Notes: generated by a model from the sequence alone, not told the origin. Numbered from the stretch's first letter, positions 1-9,632 are shown. The stretch is 64,000 bases of DNA from Spirosoma agri (GCF_010747415.1 NZ_JAAGNZ010000007.1:27096-91095), one strand, 5' to 3'. A program made the numbers and translations.

Positions 1-457
1 CAACAGTGCCAGTGGCTGGTAGTCTGCGGTCAAGATCACTCAATTTTTAGTTACTGCTTTTTTGAGTGTAGGGAATGGTTCTGTCTACCCGCAAGAGAAG
101 CAGCAAATGAATCTTCCTAAAGAGCTTTTGGTTGCCTTCCTTTTGGCCGATACGCTTCTACCACGTATCCTGCTTCGGACCGCTCTTTTACGCTTGGACG
201 GATTTAACTTAAGATCTTTAGCTTACTGATCCTACCCGTCAAAGTCATAAAGGAGCAAAAATGCGCTACCTAGGTATCCTGTCCATTAGTCATTATACGT
301 AGTATGCCAATACCCAATTTTACGTATAATGACTAATAGACAGAATACCAGCCACTGGAAGTTGGTGAAAACTTATTCTATTATTAATGCAATCAACAAG
401 AATTGCCTAGTGGCCCAACAAAATGGATAATTTATTCATCACTTTCAGCCCTGATTT
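1..457. other. AT-rich non-coding leader region
   Basis: No convincing gene is present. A 40-codon open frame at 107-229 on the plus strand (starting MNLPKELLVAFLL) is not recognisable and could be a decayed fragment. The segment is dominated by nested inverted repeats, listed separately. It lies downstream of the sigma-factor gene on the minus strand, so it may hold that gene's terminator. Confidence 0.5.
273..349. repeat. 29-bp imperfect inverted repeat
   Basis: The arms 273-301 and 321-349 are complementary except at two positions and are separated by a 19-nt spacer. Just outside the right arm, 347-358 is complementary to 9-20 near the window start, with similarity running on to about 26, so several palindromic blocks are nested here. 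The arms are AT-rich and lack a clear U-tract, so a simple terminator fits poorly. A mobile-element end, a MITE-like hairpin or a recombinase site is equally possible. Confidence 0.6.
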
Positions 458-1039
458 TTATGCGTGAATAGGTTTATAAAAATGCTTTTCTTTTTCACGA
501 ATAGCGGTCGAGCATAGTATACGTAGTTTATCCCGACTTCGCTTTAAGCGCATCTTCACTGAACTTTCCGATAAATCATATTGCTCACTAATATGTTTTA
601 TTGTCAGTCCCTGCTCATATTTAAGTTGTAACATAGCAACGTCTATATCCTGCAGTTCATTCATAAAAAAGTGTAATACCTGCTTTTGTCTATTACTGAT
701 TTCAGACGAATCTGGCTCACTAGTTTCTTTCAACGTGACCGTTGATAATGATTCAGTGCGCTTGCTGGAACGGATATGATCTAGACAGTAATTATAGGTA
801 ACCGCATATAACCAAGTTGAAAATGTTGACCGGTTTTGAAAAGTCTCTATTTTGTTGAGTACTTTAATAAAAATGTCCTGGGTTAAGTCCTTGGCTATTT
901 CCGTATCATCCGTCATTGATAAGCACTTTCTATAAACCTTATAAAAATACTTAGCATAAAGGACGTCAAAGCTGTCGATAGCTTCATTTGCCGAATAATC
1001 ACTGTTTTGTGGTTCGGATAGTAGAGAAAAACCATTCAT
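458..1039 (-). CDS. ECF-type RNA polymerase sigma-70 factor
   Basis: This 193-residue protein is an alternative sigma factor of the ECF class. Region 2 lies at about residues 24-95, with the helix DLTQDIFIKVL and the -10-recognition helix FSTWLYAVTYNYCLDHIR. Region 4 lies at about 130-180 and ends in the helix-turn-helix ISEQYDLSESSVKMRLKRSR. In Bacteroidota such factors often serve FecR-type anti-sigma systems. No anti-sigma gene is adjacent on the downstream side visible here, so what controls it is unknown. The gene is AT-rich compared with the window after 4.6 kb, which suggests accessory or transferred DNA. The ATG at 1037-1039 is the first in frame. Confidence 0.88.
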   Translation of the reverse strand: MNGFSLLSEPQNSDYSANEAIDSFDVLYAKYFYKVYRKCLSMTDDTEIAKDLTQDIFIKVLNKIETFQNRSTFSTWLYAVTYNYCLDHIRSSKRTESLSTVTLKETSEPDSSEISNRQKQVLHFFMNELQDIDVAMLQLKYEQGLTIKHISEQYDLSESSVKMRLKRSRDKLRILCSTAIREKEKHFYKPIHA

Positions 1040-1388
1040 AATACACTAAAAATTTTAACAATGAACATTCAATTGATTAGTTATTACGAAAAGTTAGATA
1101 AAGCAGTTATCGAGTTAGCGGGTTATGATACTAAAACCTAGTTTGAGAGAAAAAATTTTATTCACAACAAGGTAGCATAAACACAAGAACCAGAGAACTC
1201 GAGTTTTTTTATTATAGATAGTTGATGAAGCTGATTGGTCAAAAAAAATAGACAATACTAATAAACTGATAATTAGTTTGTTATATGCAAGTATTCACAA
1301 TTAATTCCTCGTTTTATTATTTCATACCTTTACTTATTTCAGACAAGGTTATAGCTTTTTGCTGTCATTATTATCAAAAATGATCAAT
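1040..1388. other. AT-rich intergenic region
   Basis: About 350 bp separate the LytTR regulator's stop codon from the sigma-factor start, both on the minus strand. I see no gene and no strong hairpin. The base composition is strongly AT-rich, as in the rest of the first 3 kb. Promoter elements for the sigma factor probably lie here, but I cannot place them. Confidence 0.5.
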
Positions 1389-2144
1389 TCAACAAGGGCT
1401 TATTGGTTTTTCTAATTCCATCCAGCGTAAGAAATCAGATGCTTTTGCTTTGCTAATTATAACAGGCTCTTGGATGGGAGGATCTAAATTTACTCCCAGC
1501 TTGCGAGCTTGCAGCAGTTCTATGTGCACAATGCTTTTTCGGTTAATTAGGAAACGACGGTTTGCTCGATAAAATTCTGTCGAATCGAGTTCTTGCTCTA
1601 TTTTATCCAGTGTACGATTCAAAAGATATTTCATGTCTTTTGCCTGAACATAAATTAAATCTCGTTGTCGATATATATAACATATTTTACTACTCTGTAA
1701 TAATTTAATTTTATTACCTTGATAAATAGGTAAAGATTTCGTTGATGCGTTTTTCAGGTTTTCCTCAAGATGATATTGATTATACAGCGAATTTATTCGA
1801 AAAAACTTTTGGAAGCTTTCATTCAGCTTTTCAGCTTTAACAGGTTTAATGATATAATCTATCACATTACTGGCGAAACTATCCAAAGCATATTCGGCAT
1901 AAGCGGTACAGTAAATAACAGGAATATCTAAATTGAGTCGTTCAAAAACTTCGAAGCTCAACCCATCAATCAAAAGAATATCAGCCAACACGAGATCTGG
2001 TATTTCATTATGGGTCAACCAGTGAATAGCAGCTTCAACAGAAGACAGACTCGTCATGACTTCAAGAGAGACAGGTAGCGAGTTTAAAATTTGATTTAAC
2101 TCATCAACTATCTTCGTTTCATCTTCCAAGATTAGGATCGTCAT
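1389..2144 (-). CDS. LytTR-family response regulator
   Basis: This is a 251-residue two-component regulator. The N-terminal receiver domain (about 1-118) has the acidic pair E7/D8, the likely phospho-acceptor D55 and the conserved lysine K100 in IIKPVKAEKL. A LytTR DNA-binding domain follows at about 145-245, with the typical segment FYRANRRFLINRKSIVHI. LytTR proteins bind pairs of short direct repeats spaced by about two helical turns. No histidine kinase gene is adjacent, so it is an orphan within the window. It shares the AT-rich composition of the neighbouring sigma factor. Confidence 0.9.
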   Translation of the reverse strand: MTILILEDETKIVDELNQILNSLPVSLEVMTSLSSVEAAIHWLTHNEIPDLVLADILLIDGLSFEVFERLNLDIPVIYCTAYAEYALDSFASNVIDYIIKPVKAEKLNESFQKFFRINSLYNQYHLEENLKNASTKSLPIYQGNKIKLLQSSKICYIYRQRDLIYVQAKDMKYLLNRTLDKIEQELDSTEFYRANRRFLINRKSIVHIELLQARKLGVNLDPPIQEPVIISKAKASDFLRWMELEKPISPC

Positions 2145-2872
2145 GATCGAAAAGAATAAGTTGATACTGTTTCGGTAACAAGGAGTAAAATGCAGGCACG
2201 TTAATTACATTTGCGTCGAGTAGTTGTCCAACTATTATTTTTTAGTTCCTTTTTCTTGCATTTAGACAATAAATAAGTAGCTCAAAATTAACAATTAGAT
2301 AACATAAAATCAGTATGATTGCTTACTTTTAATTGCACGAAGCGGGCAAATCTTTCTATCAAGCGGGCAGCGAAAAAAAACAGTAATAAAAGAAATAAAA
2401 TGTTATAGTTTCCTATAAATGATATTAGTAATGTAGTAAGATTGAAATATTGATGTTTGTAAATAAAGTTTTATAGAAAATATCCACAAATAAAAAGTAG
2501 TTACAATAATGTTATACGTTTATGAGTGAAGATTAATTTAACTTGATAATTCTTTGTTCCGGTGTCTTATATACGATCAACAACCTTTTCAGTTTGCCGC
2601 ATCCTGACGTTGTAAAGGCGATAGTAACGATACTGCTGGCAACGAACTGTTTTAATAGTGGCTCTGTGATGTTATAAGTAGCATAATAACCAGTCAAAGC
2701 CTGCTAAATTGCGGGAGCAAATTTTCCACTAAGTTACCTTTATGATATAGCCAACTTACTCTAGCGGTAACATCTGTTTTTATTTGAATTAGTATAATGC
2801 TAGACTGAGTATAATTCCTTGTATTAGTAGTCGTATTTTTACTGAAATGAATAGATTTGACTCTTTAAATTA
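2145..2872. other. Long AT-rich non-coding stretch
   Basis: More than 700 bp without a supported gene lie between the divergently oriented LytTR regulator and the small membrane protein. Stop codons are frequent in all frames and I see no strong repeat or hairpin. It must contain the regulator's promoter. The rest looks like degenerate accessory DNA. Confidence 0.5.
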
Positions 2873-3058
2873 ATGAAACTGACGGCTCTACTCCTTTCTG
2901 TTTTTTCCCTGTTTGTTTTTGCGCTTATGTTTTTAGTCGAGTCTTTGACAACTCCACTTGGGACGCAGTGTAGGATAAAGACGGGATTGGCTGCTTTGTT
3001 CTACGGCACGTTTGCTATATTGATTCTGTACGGCTTACTATTTCTGACTGACTTTTAG
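2873..3058 (+). CDS. Small two-helix membrane protein
   Basis: This 61-residue protein consists almost entirely of two hydrophobic helices (about residues 3-22 and 38-58) joined by a short polar loop with one cysteine. I do not recognise a family. A run of this composition is unlikely by chance and the frame is clean. It sits alone between the AT-rich spacer and the recombinase gene. Function is unknown and the gene call is moderate. Confidence 0.5.
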   Translation: MKLTALLLSVFSLFVFALMFLVESLTTPLGTQCRIKTGLAALFYGTFAILILYGLLFLTDF

Positions 3059-3340
3059 ACGTTTACTTTCTGGGACAAACCTCCACTTTCTGAGTGGTGT
3101 TAGCATTCATCCGGGCGTAGTTATCGGATTGTACAACACTGTAAACTCACACCGTCCAACGCTGAAGCGGCAAATAACTACTTGACTAGAATCTAGTAAC
3201 CCTGATCAAAGTTACTTTCTGCTGAAAGCCTACCATAATCATCGTTCGTCTTTAAATCAACAATTGTCATAAACGATCATTTACGACGTGTTGACTATTT
3301 ATCAGTTAAGTCGTATTTTTGATACTGATAATTACTACCA

Positions 3341-4519
3341 ATGAAAGCACTGGCTTGTACCGCTCAAGGAAGTACCAGTATCAATCAAGCCGCTACGACA
3401 CTAACTGTTGGTCAGGCCGTCCACTATTTTTCGGCTAGTCTGGCTAAGCCCGGCAACTATCCAAGGATCGTTAAAGCATACCTCATTTACTGCCTCATGC
3501 ATGGGTATGCGTTCGATAAATTTAGCTTGAGTCTTTACGCAGGAGGGTGCCCTTCCAATCGCGTCTCACCGATCCGTAAGTTTATTTTCTGGTACCAACT
3601 ACAGGGGCAACCGATCATCATTGCTGATCCACCTAATCAATCGAAGCGCATTCCCGCAGCGGATGGTTTACTGCTGGGATTTATGGCTGATCCCGAACTT
3701 AATCTTGCACCAAGTTCCCGTAAGACCTATCTAAGGGTTCTCAATGGTTTCTTCGAATTTCTCTCTATGCAGCGTTCAGCTGGAGAGCAAGCCAGCTTTA
3801 GTGCTCAAACCATCACTACCTATTTGACTGCAAAACGCCTGTCTGCGTTTACTTATAATCTATATCTATCCTGTTTGAAACAACTGGCTGAATGGGTCAT
3901 CAAAACGCAGGAACAACACAAGCTAACGGCCAATCAACTGAAGGATTTGCAAACCATCACCCGGCTCAAAGGCAACCGTGTCGGACGGGATTACCACAAG
4001 GATAGTTTAACCGGAACAGAACGCGACCATTTTCTGGCTACTATCGACAATCCTCATGATCGTTTGATGATGGCACTGATGGCCTGGGGCGGCTTGCGTA
4101 CTATCGAAATCGTTAGACTTCAGTTCAATGACATTGATCTGAAGCGTAAACGAATCTGGGTATTAGGGAAGGGGATGAGTACGAAACGTGCTATTCAGGT
4201 ACCGATGGTCTGCCTCCCACTTATTGAGGCTTACTTTCGTTTGTTTCCAGCAAGTAAACAAACGTCAGCAGAGCCGTTATTTGATCAATTGTCAACACGT
4301 TCCATTCGGTATCGGGTACAGAAATACCTGCTTCTCAGCGGGCTACAGCGGGCTCGGCTATCTGCCCATAGCTTGCGTCATACGGCGGCTCAGCGTTTGC
4401 TGGATGAAGGTGTTGACCCCGTTCATGTTCAACGGCATTTGCGACATAAAAACTTCGAAACGACGTTGATCTATGTACGTAAAAAAACCGATGAAGATTA
4501 CTTCGAAAGCATCCGTTAG
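3341..4519 (+). CDS. Tyrosine recombinase / integrase
   Basis: This 392-residue protein is a XerC/D-like tyrosine recombinase that cuts and rejoins DNA at specific sites. An N-terminal SAM-like core-binding domain (about 110-200) precedes the catalytic domain. The full catalytic set is visible: R253 in GGLRTIEIV, K277 in GKGMSTK, H343 and R346 in HSLRHTAA, H369 in HLRHK and nucleophile Y378 in TLIYVR. It is therefore probably active. It closes the AT-rich, accessory-looking first 4.6 kb and could have mobilised that region. No excisionase or clear attachment duplication was seen. Confidence 0.92.
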   Translation: MKALACTAQGSTSINQAATTLTVGQAVHYFSASLAKPGNYPRIVKAYLIYCLMHGYAFDKFSLSLYAGGCPSNRVSPIRKFIFWYQLQGQPIIIADPPNQSKRIPAADGLLLGFMADPELNLAPSSRKTYLRVLNGFFEFLSMQRSAGEQASFSAQTITTYLTAKRLSAFTYNLYLSCLKQLAEWVIKTQEQHKLTANQLKDLQTITRLKGNRVGRDYHKDSLTGTERDHFLATIDNPHDRLMMALMAWGGLRTIEIVRLQFNDIDLKRKRIWVLGKGMSTKRAIQVPMVCLPLIEAYFRLFPASKQTSAEPLFDQLSTRSIRYRVQKYLLLSGLQRARLSAHSLRHTAAQRLLDEGVDPVHVQRHLRHKNFETTLIYVRKKTDEDYFESIR

Positions 4520-4683
4520 TTGGTCAACTTTATAATCCGTTCCCCGGCTGTAAGCGTAATTTTATTACTTTACCTGTTGGTATACTTGTCGCATTAACGC
4601 AGACAACGAAGAATGTCGGGCAAATTTCCCATTGGGAGAGCCATTAGCCAGTTGAATCTCAGCCCAATAAATCGATATTACAT

Positions 4684-5400
4684 ATGGAAGTAAAGCAATA
4701 CCTAATTATTGATGATACTCAATCAGACGCCTTATACTTAAAAAATTTAGTAGATAAGTTTCCTGATTTTAACCTTATTGGCGTAACACCGACACTTGAC
4801 GCGGCCCTTCTGCTTATTGATTCTCAACCCGTTGACCTGATCTTTCTCGATATTAACCTCAACGGTCAACTCGGATTAACATTACTCAAAACAGGCATAG
4901 CCCTGCCGCCCGTCATCATAACCAGTGCTTACCCGGAGTACGCTTTGGAAAGTTACGAAATAGGTAAGGCGGCCGATTATTTGCTGAAGCCTTACACACT
5001 TGAGCGATTACACATCGCCCTATCCCGAGCGTTTCAATGGCAGAATCAACCAAGCAACGGTGAAGATAATTCTGTTTTTTTGAAGATGGGCCGCAGAGCT
5101 CAGCGATTTACGTTTCAATCGATCGATTACGTAGAGGCATTCGGAATTTATTCCAAAGTATACGCCAATAATCAGATGTATCTGGTCAACGAACGACTCG
5201 CTGCCATGGAGGATCTGCTGCCTACTCATTTATTCAGACGTATTCATAAATCATACCTCATCAACATCGGTAAACTAACGAGTTATAACAGGCATAACAT
5301 CTGGTTAAGTCAGACGAAAATTCCAATTGGCCGCTCATTTCGGCCGGGCCTGGAAACCCTGTTGTCACTGTTCGACACATCCGAAGAAAAGGCGGATTAA
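4684..5400 (+). CDS. LytTR-family response regulator
   Basis: A 238-residue regulator with a receiver domain at about 1-120 and a LytTR DNA-binding domain at about 135-232. The acidic pocket starts at D10/D11, the phospho-acceptor is D56 in IFLDINLNG, and K102 lies in LLKPYTL. The LytTR part contains FRRIHKSYLINIGKL. The TPR histidine kinase gene follows on the same strand after 129 bp and is the likely partner. Direct repeats at 7610-7639, just after that kinase gene, are a candidate binding site. Confidence 0.93.
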   Translation: MEVKQYLIIDDTQSDALYLKNLVDKFPDFNLIGVTPTLDAALLLIDSQPVDLIFLDINLNGQLGLTLLKTGIALPPVIITSAYPEYALESYEIGKAADYLLKPYTLERLHIALSRAFQWQNQPSNGEDNSVFLKMGRRAQRFTFQSIDYVEAFGIYSKVYANNQMYLVNERLAAMEDLLPTHLFRRIHKSYLINIGKLTSYNRHNIWLSQTKIPIGRSFRPGLETLLSLFDTSEEKAD

Positions 5401-5529
5401 TTGCGTCTGCACCGCGCCTATACCACCCGTACACGCACGGTCCATCAGGCCAAGTAGTACGCTCAGTTACACTGCATCAGCTTCAATTATTGTCACGTTG
5501 TGCCACACGCTACGATTTATCTATATACT

Positions 5530-7596
5530 ATGTTGCTCTCTGCCTGGCTGGTCGCAAGTGTACCAGGCGCGGCACGTGGACAATCCACAACGTTGACTGA
5601 GCTGAGGAAAAGCTTGCAGAAACCCCAGTCCGATTTCACCCGGGCCATGCTCTTGATTGAACTTGGGCGGACTTATACACAACTCAATCTAGATTCCAGC
5701 TGGTATTTTCTTCGTCAAGCGATCGATGTAAGCAAGCGGCTTCCCAATAAACGAATTCTGATCAGGGCTTACACGAGTCTGGCCACCACGTATGTAGTGA
5801 CTGGAGAGCATGCGAAGGGGTTGGCTATTCTGCGACAAGCCGAGAAAGTAGGCCGCTTGTATCCATTTGATAGTATTCAACTTGACCTCCAAACCAGGCT
5901 GACTCAAGTTTACAGGATTCAGGGCAATTATGAGCAAGCTCTTACATTAGGGTTAAAACTTGAAAAGCAGGTAGACCGCTATCCTCAGCTGCAAAGCGCA
6001 TCACTATTAACCTTGTACACCGAACTGGCCCTTACCTATGAGCATCAAAATAATGACTCACTGGCATTACCTTATTACCTGAAAGCAAATGACTATGCGC
6101 TGAAACACAAGAAGAAAAAGTCATTGATTGGGACTTTAGGCAACCTGGGAGAGTATTACGTGACCCGGAAAGACTTCGCTAAAGCGGAGCAGTACATCAA
6201 TGAATCGTTACGCATCAGCCGAGAATTCAACTTCAATCACAGCACGGCAGAATCGCTGCGAAACTTAGGCGAAATCAAACAGAACCAGCGTCACTACACG
6301 GCCGCTGTCGGGTACTACGAACAAGCTTTATCGATTCAGAAACAAATTGGAGCCAAGGAATTCATCGGTAACATCTACATAGAGCTGGCTCAGAGTTATA
6401 TAGCGCTGAAAGAACGACCGAAAGCACTTGCCTACGTTGAGCAGTCCATCGATCTCTTCCGTCAGATACAGTCTGCTCACTACCTGCACAAAGCGTTACG
6501 GTTAAAATCGAGCCTGCTGGAGCAGCAGGGATCCTTTAAAGAAGCCCTGCGTTCAACCCGGCAAGCCCAGGTACTAAGCGACAGTTTGACGGGCCTGGAT
6601 AAGCAAAAGGCCATCGCCCAGATCCAGGCCAGTTTCGATCTGGAACGCAAGCAAAACCAGATAGTTAACCTTAAAAAAGACCTGACCTTACAGCAACAGG
6701 CCAGCAATACGATTCAACTGGAACTCAAGCTGGCACAGCACCAGCGAACGTTTTTGATTGTTGTTTCTCTCTTGCTCCTGCTGATCATCCTTATTACGTA
6801 CATCAACTACAATAAACTGAAACAAGCACAGCAGTTGTTGCGTCAGCAAAAAGATGAAATCGTACGGCAGACCGATCAGTTGGTTGAGCTTCATAAAACG
6901 AAAGACCAATTATTCTCGATCATCAGTCATGATCTCCGTAGTCCCCTGATTCGGTTAAAACAGGATATTCATCAGCTTTTGATCAATGTTCATTCAGAAA
7001 ATAGGCAGATGGTCTCTTCCCTGACCGGAATCGAGCAAAAAACAGACAACGTACTTGCCCTGCTGATGACGCTGCTCGACTGGGCCTTTGTGCAGTTCAA
7101 AGGGTTTCAGACTACGCTACAGGTCCTTAATCTGGCGGATCTGGTAACGCCGGTGTTTGGTCATTTCGCGGATCGTCTCAATCAGAAACAGATTACAGTC
7201 ATCAATCAGATTGAGGCTGATACAATAGTCTTCGCTGATAAGCAGCAACTAGGAATCGTGCTGAGGAATTTGGTAGACAACGCGATCAAATTCACGCCCG
7301 TACAGGGTTACATTCGCCTGCTGACGATTGAACATGCCGATAGTATAGAGCTTCAGATTCGGGACACGGGTATAGGGATGTCGCCGGAACTGGTCGGTCA
7401 GCTCTTTAGCCAGCCTGAGGTGCGTCAGGGTACCCAGGAGGAGGAAGGAACAGGCCTGGGTATTCTGATCAGTCAGGAGTTATTGAGCAAGCAAAAGGGG
7501 ACGTTAGCCGTAGATAGTAAGCCCAACAAGGGAACCACGGTGAAAGTTACGCTAGCCAGGCCACATCCTGCCGATTACGCCCAAAACCATCGGTAA
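5530..7596 (+). CDS. TPR-repeat sensor histidine kinase
   Basis: A 688-residue kinase when started at the ATG at 5530. An upstream in-frame GTG at 5500 also exists, but the ATG gives a clean signal peptide (MLLSAWLVASVPGAARG). A periplasmic region of TPR repeats (about 25-380) is followed by a coiled coil, a membrane helix near 415-435 and the kinase core. The H-box is SIISHDLRSP, the N-box NLVDNAIKFTP, and the G-boxes RDTGIGM and GTGLGILIS. It probably senses an envelope signal through the TPR domain and phosphorylates the LytTR regulator encoded just upstream. Confidence 0.9.
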   Translation: MLLSAWLVASVPGAARGQSTTLTELRKSLQKPQSDFTRAMLLIELGRTYTQLNLDSSWYFLRQAIDVSKRLPNKRILIRAYTSLATTYVVTGEHAKGLAILRQAEKVGRLYPFDSIQLDLQTRLTQVYRIQGNYEQALTLGLKLEKQVDRYPQLQSASLLTLYTELALTYEHQNNDSLALPYYLKANDYALKHKKKKSLIGTLGNLGEYYVTRKDFAKAEQYINESLRISREFNFNHSTAESLRNLGEIKQNQRHYTAAVGYYEQALSIQKQIGAKEFIGNIYIELAQSYIALKERPKALAYVEQSIDLFRQIQSAHYLHKALRLKSSLLEQQGSFKEALRSTRQAQVLSDSLTGLDKQKAIAQIQASFDLERKQNQIVNLKKDLTLQQQASNTIQLELKLAQHQRTFLIVVSLLLLLIILITYINYNKLKQAQQLLRQQKDEIVRQTDQLVELHKTKDQLFSIISHDLRSPLIRLKQDIHQLLINVHSENRQMVSSLTGIEQKTDNVLALLMTLLDWAFVQFKGFQTTLQVLNLADLVTPVFGHFADRLNQKQITVINQIEADTIVFADKQQLGIVLRNLVDNAIKFTPVQGYIRLLTIEHADSIELQIRDTGIGMSPELVGQLFSQPEVRQGTQEEEGTGLGILISQELLSKQKGTLAVDSKPNKGTTVKVTLARPHPADYAQNHR

Positions 7597-7609
7597 CGCC
7601 AACGACTGA

Positions 7610-7639
7610 GTCGTTCATGTCAAAAAATAGGTCGTTTAT
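7610..7639 (+). promoter_or_regulatory. 21-bp-phased direct repeat, LytTR-site candidate
   Basis: GTCGTTCAT at 7610-7618 recurs as GTCGTTTAT at 7631-7639, exactly 21 bp apart, and both copies continue with GT. This spacing is typical of LytTR-binding direct repeats. The core matches the GYCATTCAC repeats at 36010-36060 behind the other LytTR gene. It lies 69 bp before a small ORF. Confidence 0.55.
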
Positions 7640-7707
7640 GTAGTCGACTCCCTGAGTGGTTTACTTATCAATAGTTTTATTGACTAATCAATGAATAACT
7701 GCCTAAT

Positions 7708-7902
7708 ATGAACGCTAGCCATTCAATCGACCCCATTAAAGACTTAACGGCTAACAGTGCCAATAAGAACACCTCAACGTTTTGCGCATCGCACATTCAT
7801 CTAGTCGCGACCAGTTCCAACAAGCCGACAGAATTCGATTGCCTGATCGCGCAATACAAAGCAAAAGTGTTCGAACAGATCGCTTATCTGTACAAGCCAT
7901 AA
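7708..7902 (+). CDS. Small hypothetical protein
   Basis: A 64-residue open frame with an ATG start and no recognisable domain. The C-terminal half (FDCLIAQYKAKVFEQIAYLYK) looks like an amphipathic helix. No signal peptide or membrane helix is seen. Its interest comes from position: it follows the kinase gene on the same strand and begins 69 bp after the 21-bp-phased repeats, so it could be a target of that LytTR system. The gene call rests on context only. Confidence 0.35.
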   Translation: MNASHSIDPIKDLTANSANKNTSTFCASHIHLVATSSNKPTEFDCLIAQYKAKVFEQIAYLYKP

Positions 7903-8081
7903 TGACCAGACAGCGAACGTACACGTTTTCCTGAACGGCTTGTGTCGCTCATGGGCAAGCTAAGGTCAACAAGTCTGCATCTGCAATTCACGACAACATA
8001 GCCAACCAATTGCCAACGTTCATCCTGCTGCTGGCTGACGTGTTTTTTCGCATTGGCTTTCTCACTCTGTTACCAAAATAC

Positions 8082-9311
8082 TCAGTGAAGTAAGGCGGCA
8101 TCGGCATCCTGTTTAACGTCTATCTGAGTGGTTATTGTCCTTCGGCCTACCAGTAATACCAGCAGGGCAACCGATGCCGAACCCGCCATGCCCATCACCA
8201 TCGGAAGGGCAGAAGGTTCTTCGAACATACTCACGAAGACCGAAATCAACGTGCCCATGCCCATTTGCAGAGCGCCCATCAACGCCGAAGCGCTACCGGC
8301 ATTCTTGGCAAAGGGGGCCAGTGATAACGCAGCCGCATTGGGATTGGTAAAGCCAATGCAACACAGGAAGATGAACAGAAAAATAAGGGTAATCGAAAGT
8401 GTTAGCCAGCCATTCAGCGCCACGGCCAGAAAAGTCAACGCAATAATTACCTGCCCGATCAACGCAACGTAGACAATCTGCTCGCTTTTGTGGCGTCTCA
8501 GGAGCAGTGTATTTACCTGACTTGATCCGATAAAACCAACGGAAAGAACGGCAAATATCCAGCCATACACTTTTTCATTGGTATGAAACACGTCCATAAA
8601 TACAATCGGTGAGCCCGAAACGTAGGCAAAAAGTCCGGAAAAGGCGATGGCACTGGTGAAGGCATAGGTGTAAAATTGGGGCTCACGCAGCACCTGCCAG
8701 AAGTTAAGCAGAATCGGTTTTGGCTTCAGCGAAATCGACTCATCGGGTTCATAACTAGCAGGTAACCAGAAGAAAACAGCGGTAAAGATCGCAATGCCCA
8801 TCCCCGTGAGAATGACAAATACGGCTTGCCATCCCAGTGCAGCGGTGACATAGCCACCAACCGTTGGAGCGATCATCGGCGAAGCGCCCACCACGAGCAG
8901 TAGCAGCGAGAACACCTTGGCATTGTCTTTCACCGGAAACAGATCACGCACCATAGCCACCGAGGCTACCGCTGCCGCGCAACTACCGATGGCCTGTATG
9001 ACACGCATGGCGATCAGCCCTTCGATACTCGTCGTAAAAGCGCAGCCTGCTGAGGCAAGGATGTACACGATCAGGCCAATGTATAACGGGTTTTTTCTGC
9101 CAAACCGGTCGAGCAAGGGTCCGTACAGGAGCTGGCCCACAGAAATGCCAATGAAAAAACCGGACAGGGATAGCGAGACTTTGGCCGGGGTTGTATGCAG
9201 ATCTTTGGCAATGGCGGGAAAACCCGGCAGATACATATCAATGGAAAACGGCCCCAATGCGGTTAAACTACCTAAAATCAGGATAAGAAAAAAATACGTC
9301 TTTTTGGACAT
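8082..9311 (-). CDS. Bcr/CflA-type MFS drug exporter
   Basis: A 409-residue major facilitator protein with about twelve membrane helices. The ATG at 9309-9311 (MSKKTYFFLIL) is preferred over an upstream frame start because it opens directly into helix 1. Family features are the DMYLPGFPAIAKDL segment after helix 1, motif A in LLYGPLLDRFGRKNP, and RVIQAIGSCAAAVASVAMVRD in helix 4. Bcr/CflA proteins export drugs such as bicyclomycin, chloramphenicol or sulfonamides by proton antiport. The substrate here cannot be read from sequence. A near-perfect 30-bp palindrome lies about 160 bp upstream and may be an operator. Confidence 0.88.
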   Translation of the reverse strand: MSKKTYFFLILILGSLTALGPFSIDMYLPGFPAIAKDLHTTPAKVSLSLSGFFIGISVGQLLYGPLLDRFGRKNPLYIGLIVYILASAGCAFTTSIEGLIAMRVIQAIGSCAAAVASVAMVRDLFPVKDNAKVFSLLLLVVGASPMIAPTVGGYVTAALGWQAVFVILTGMGIAIFTAVFFWLPASYEPDESISLKPKPILLNFWQVLREPQFYTYAFTSAIAFSGLFAYVSGSPIVFMDVFHTNEKVYGWIFAVLSVGFIGSSQVNTLLLRRHKSEQIVYVALIGQVIIALTFLAVALNGWLTLSITLIFLFIFLCCIGFTNPNAAALSLAPFAKNAGSASALMGALQMGMGTLISVFVSMFEEPSALPMVMGMAGSASVALLVLLVGRRTITTQIDVKQDADAALLH

Positions 9312-9471
9312 TGGACAGGATGGGGTAAAAACCAATCTGGCTAGCCAGATACAGAAGCAGGCTGATTATACCCTGTTCAACCTTACCGGAGTCACACAAG
9401 TTCAGGTTCAATACCGTTGGAAATGGCTATTGATTCATTTAGAGGGTTTTATGATAAACCGGCATATGACA

Positions 9472-9501
9472 ACAAATTGGCCCAAATTTGGGTCAATTTG
9501 T
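9472..9501. promoter_or_regulatory. 30-bp near-perfect palindrome
   Basis: The arms 9472-9486 and 9487-9501 are complementary with one mismatched pair and no spacer. It stands upstream of the exporter gene (start 9311, minus strand) and downstream of nothing else on that strand nearby. Lack of GC-richness and of a T-run argues against a terminator. A dimeric repressor operator is more likely. Confidence 0.45.
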
Positions 9502-9632
9502 CAGTTGGGTGAAGCAATCTTGGGCCGTTAATCCGCTAAAATTGCCGTGTTTATCCACAAGCAGGAACAGTTAAGCCGTGCGCCAGCTGCGGTTCTAGAT
9601 GGCACTTGGTACCGAACAAGTGCAGGGCTGTC

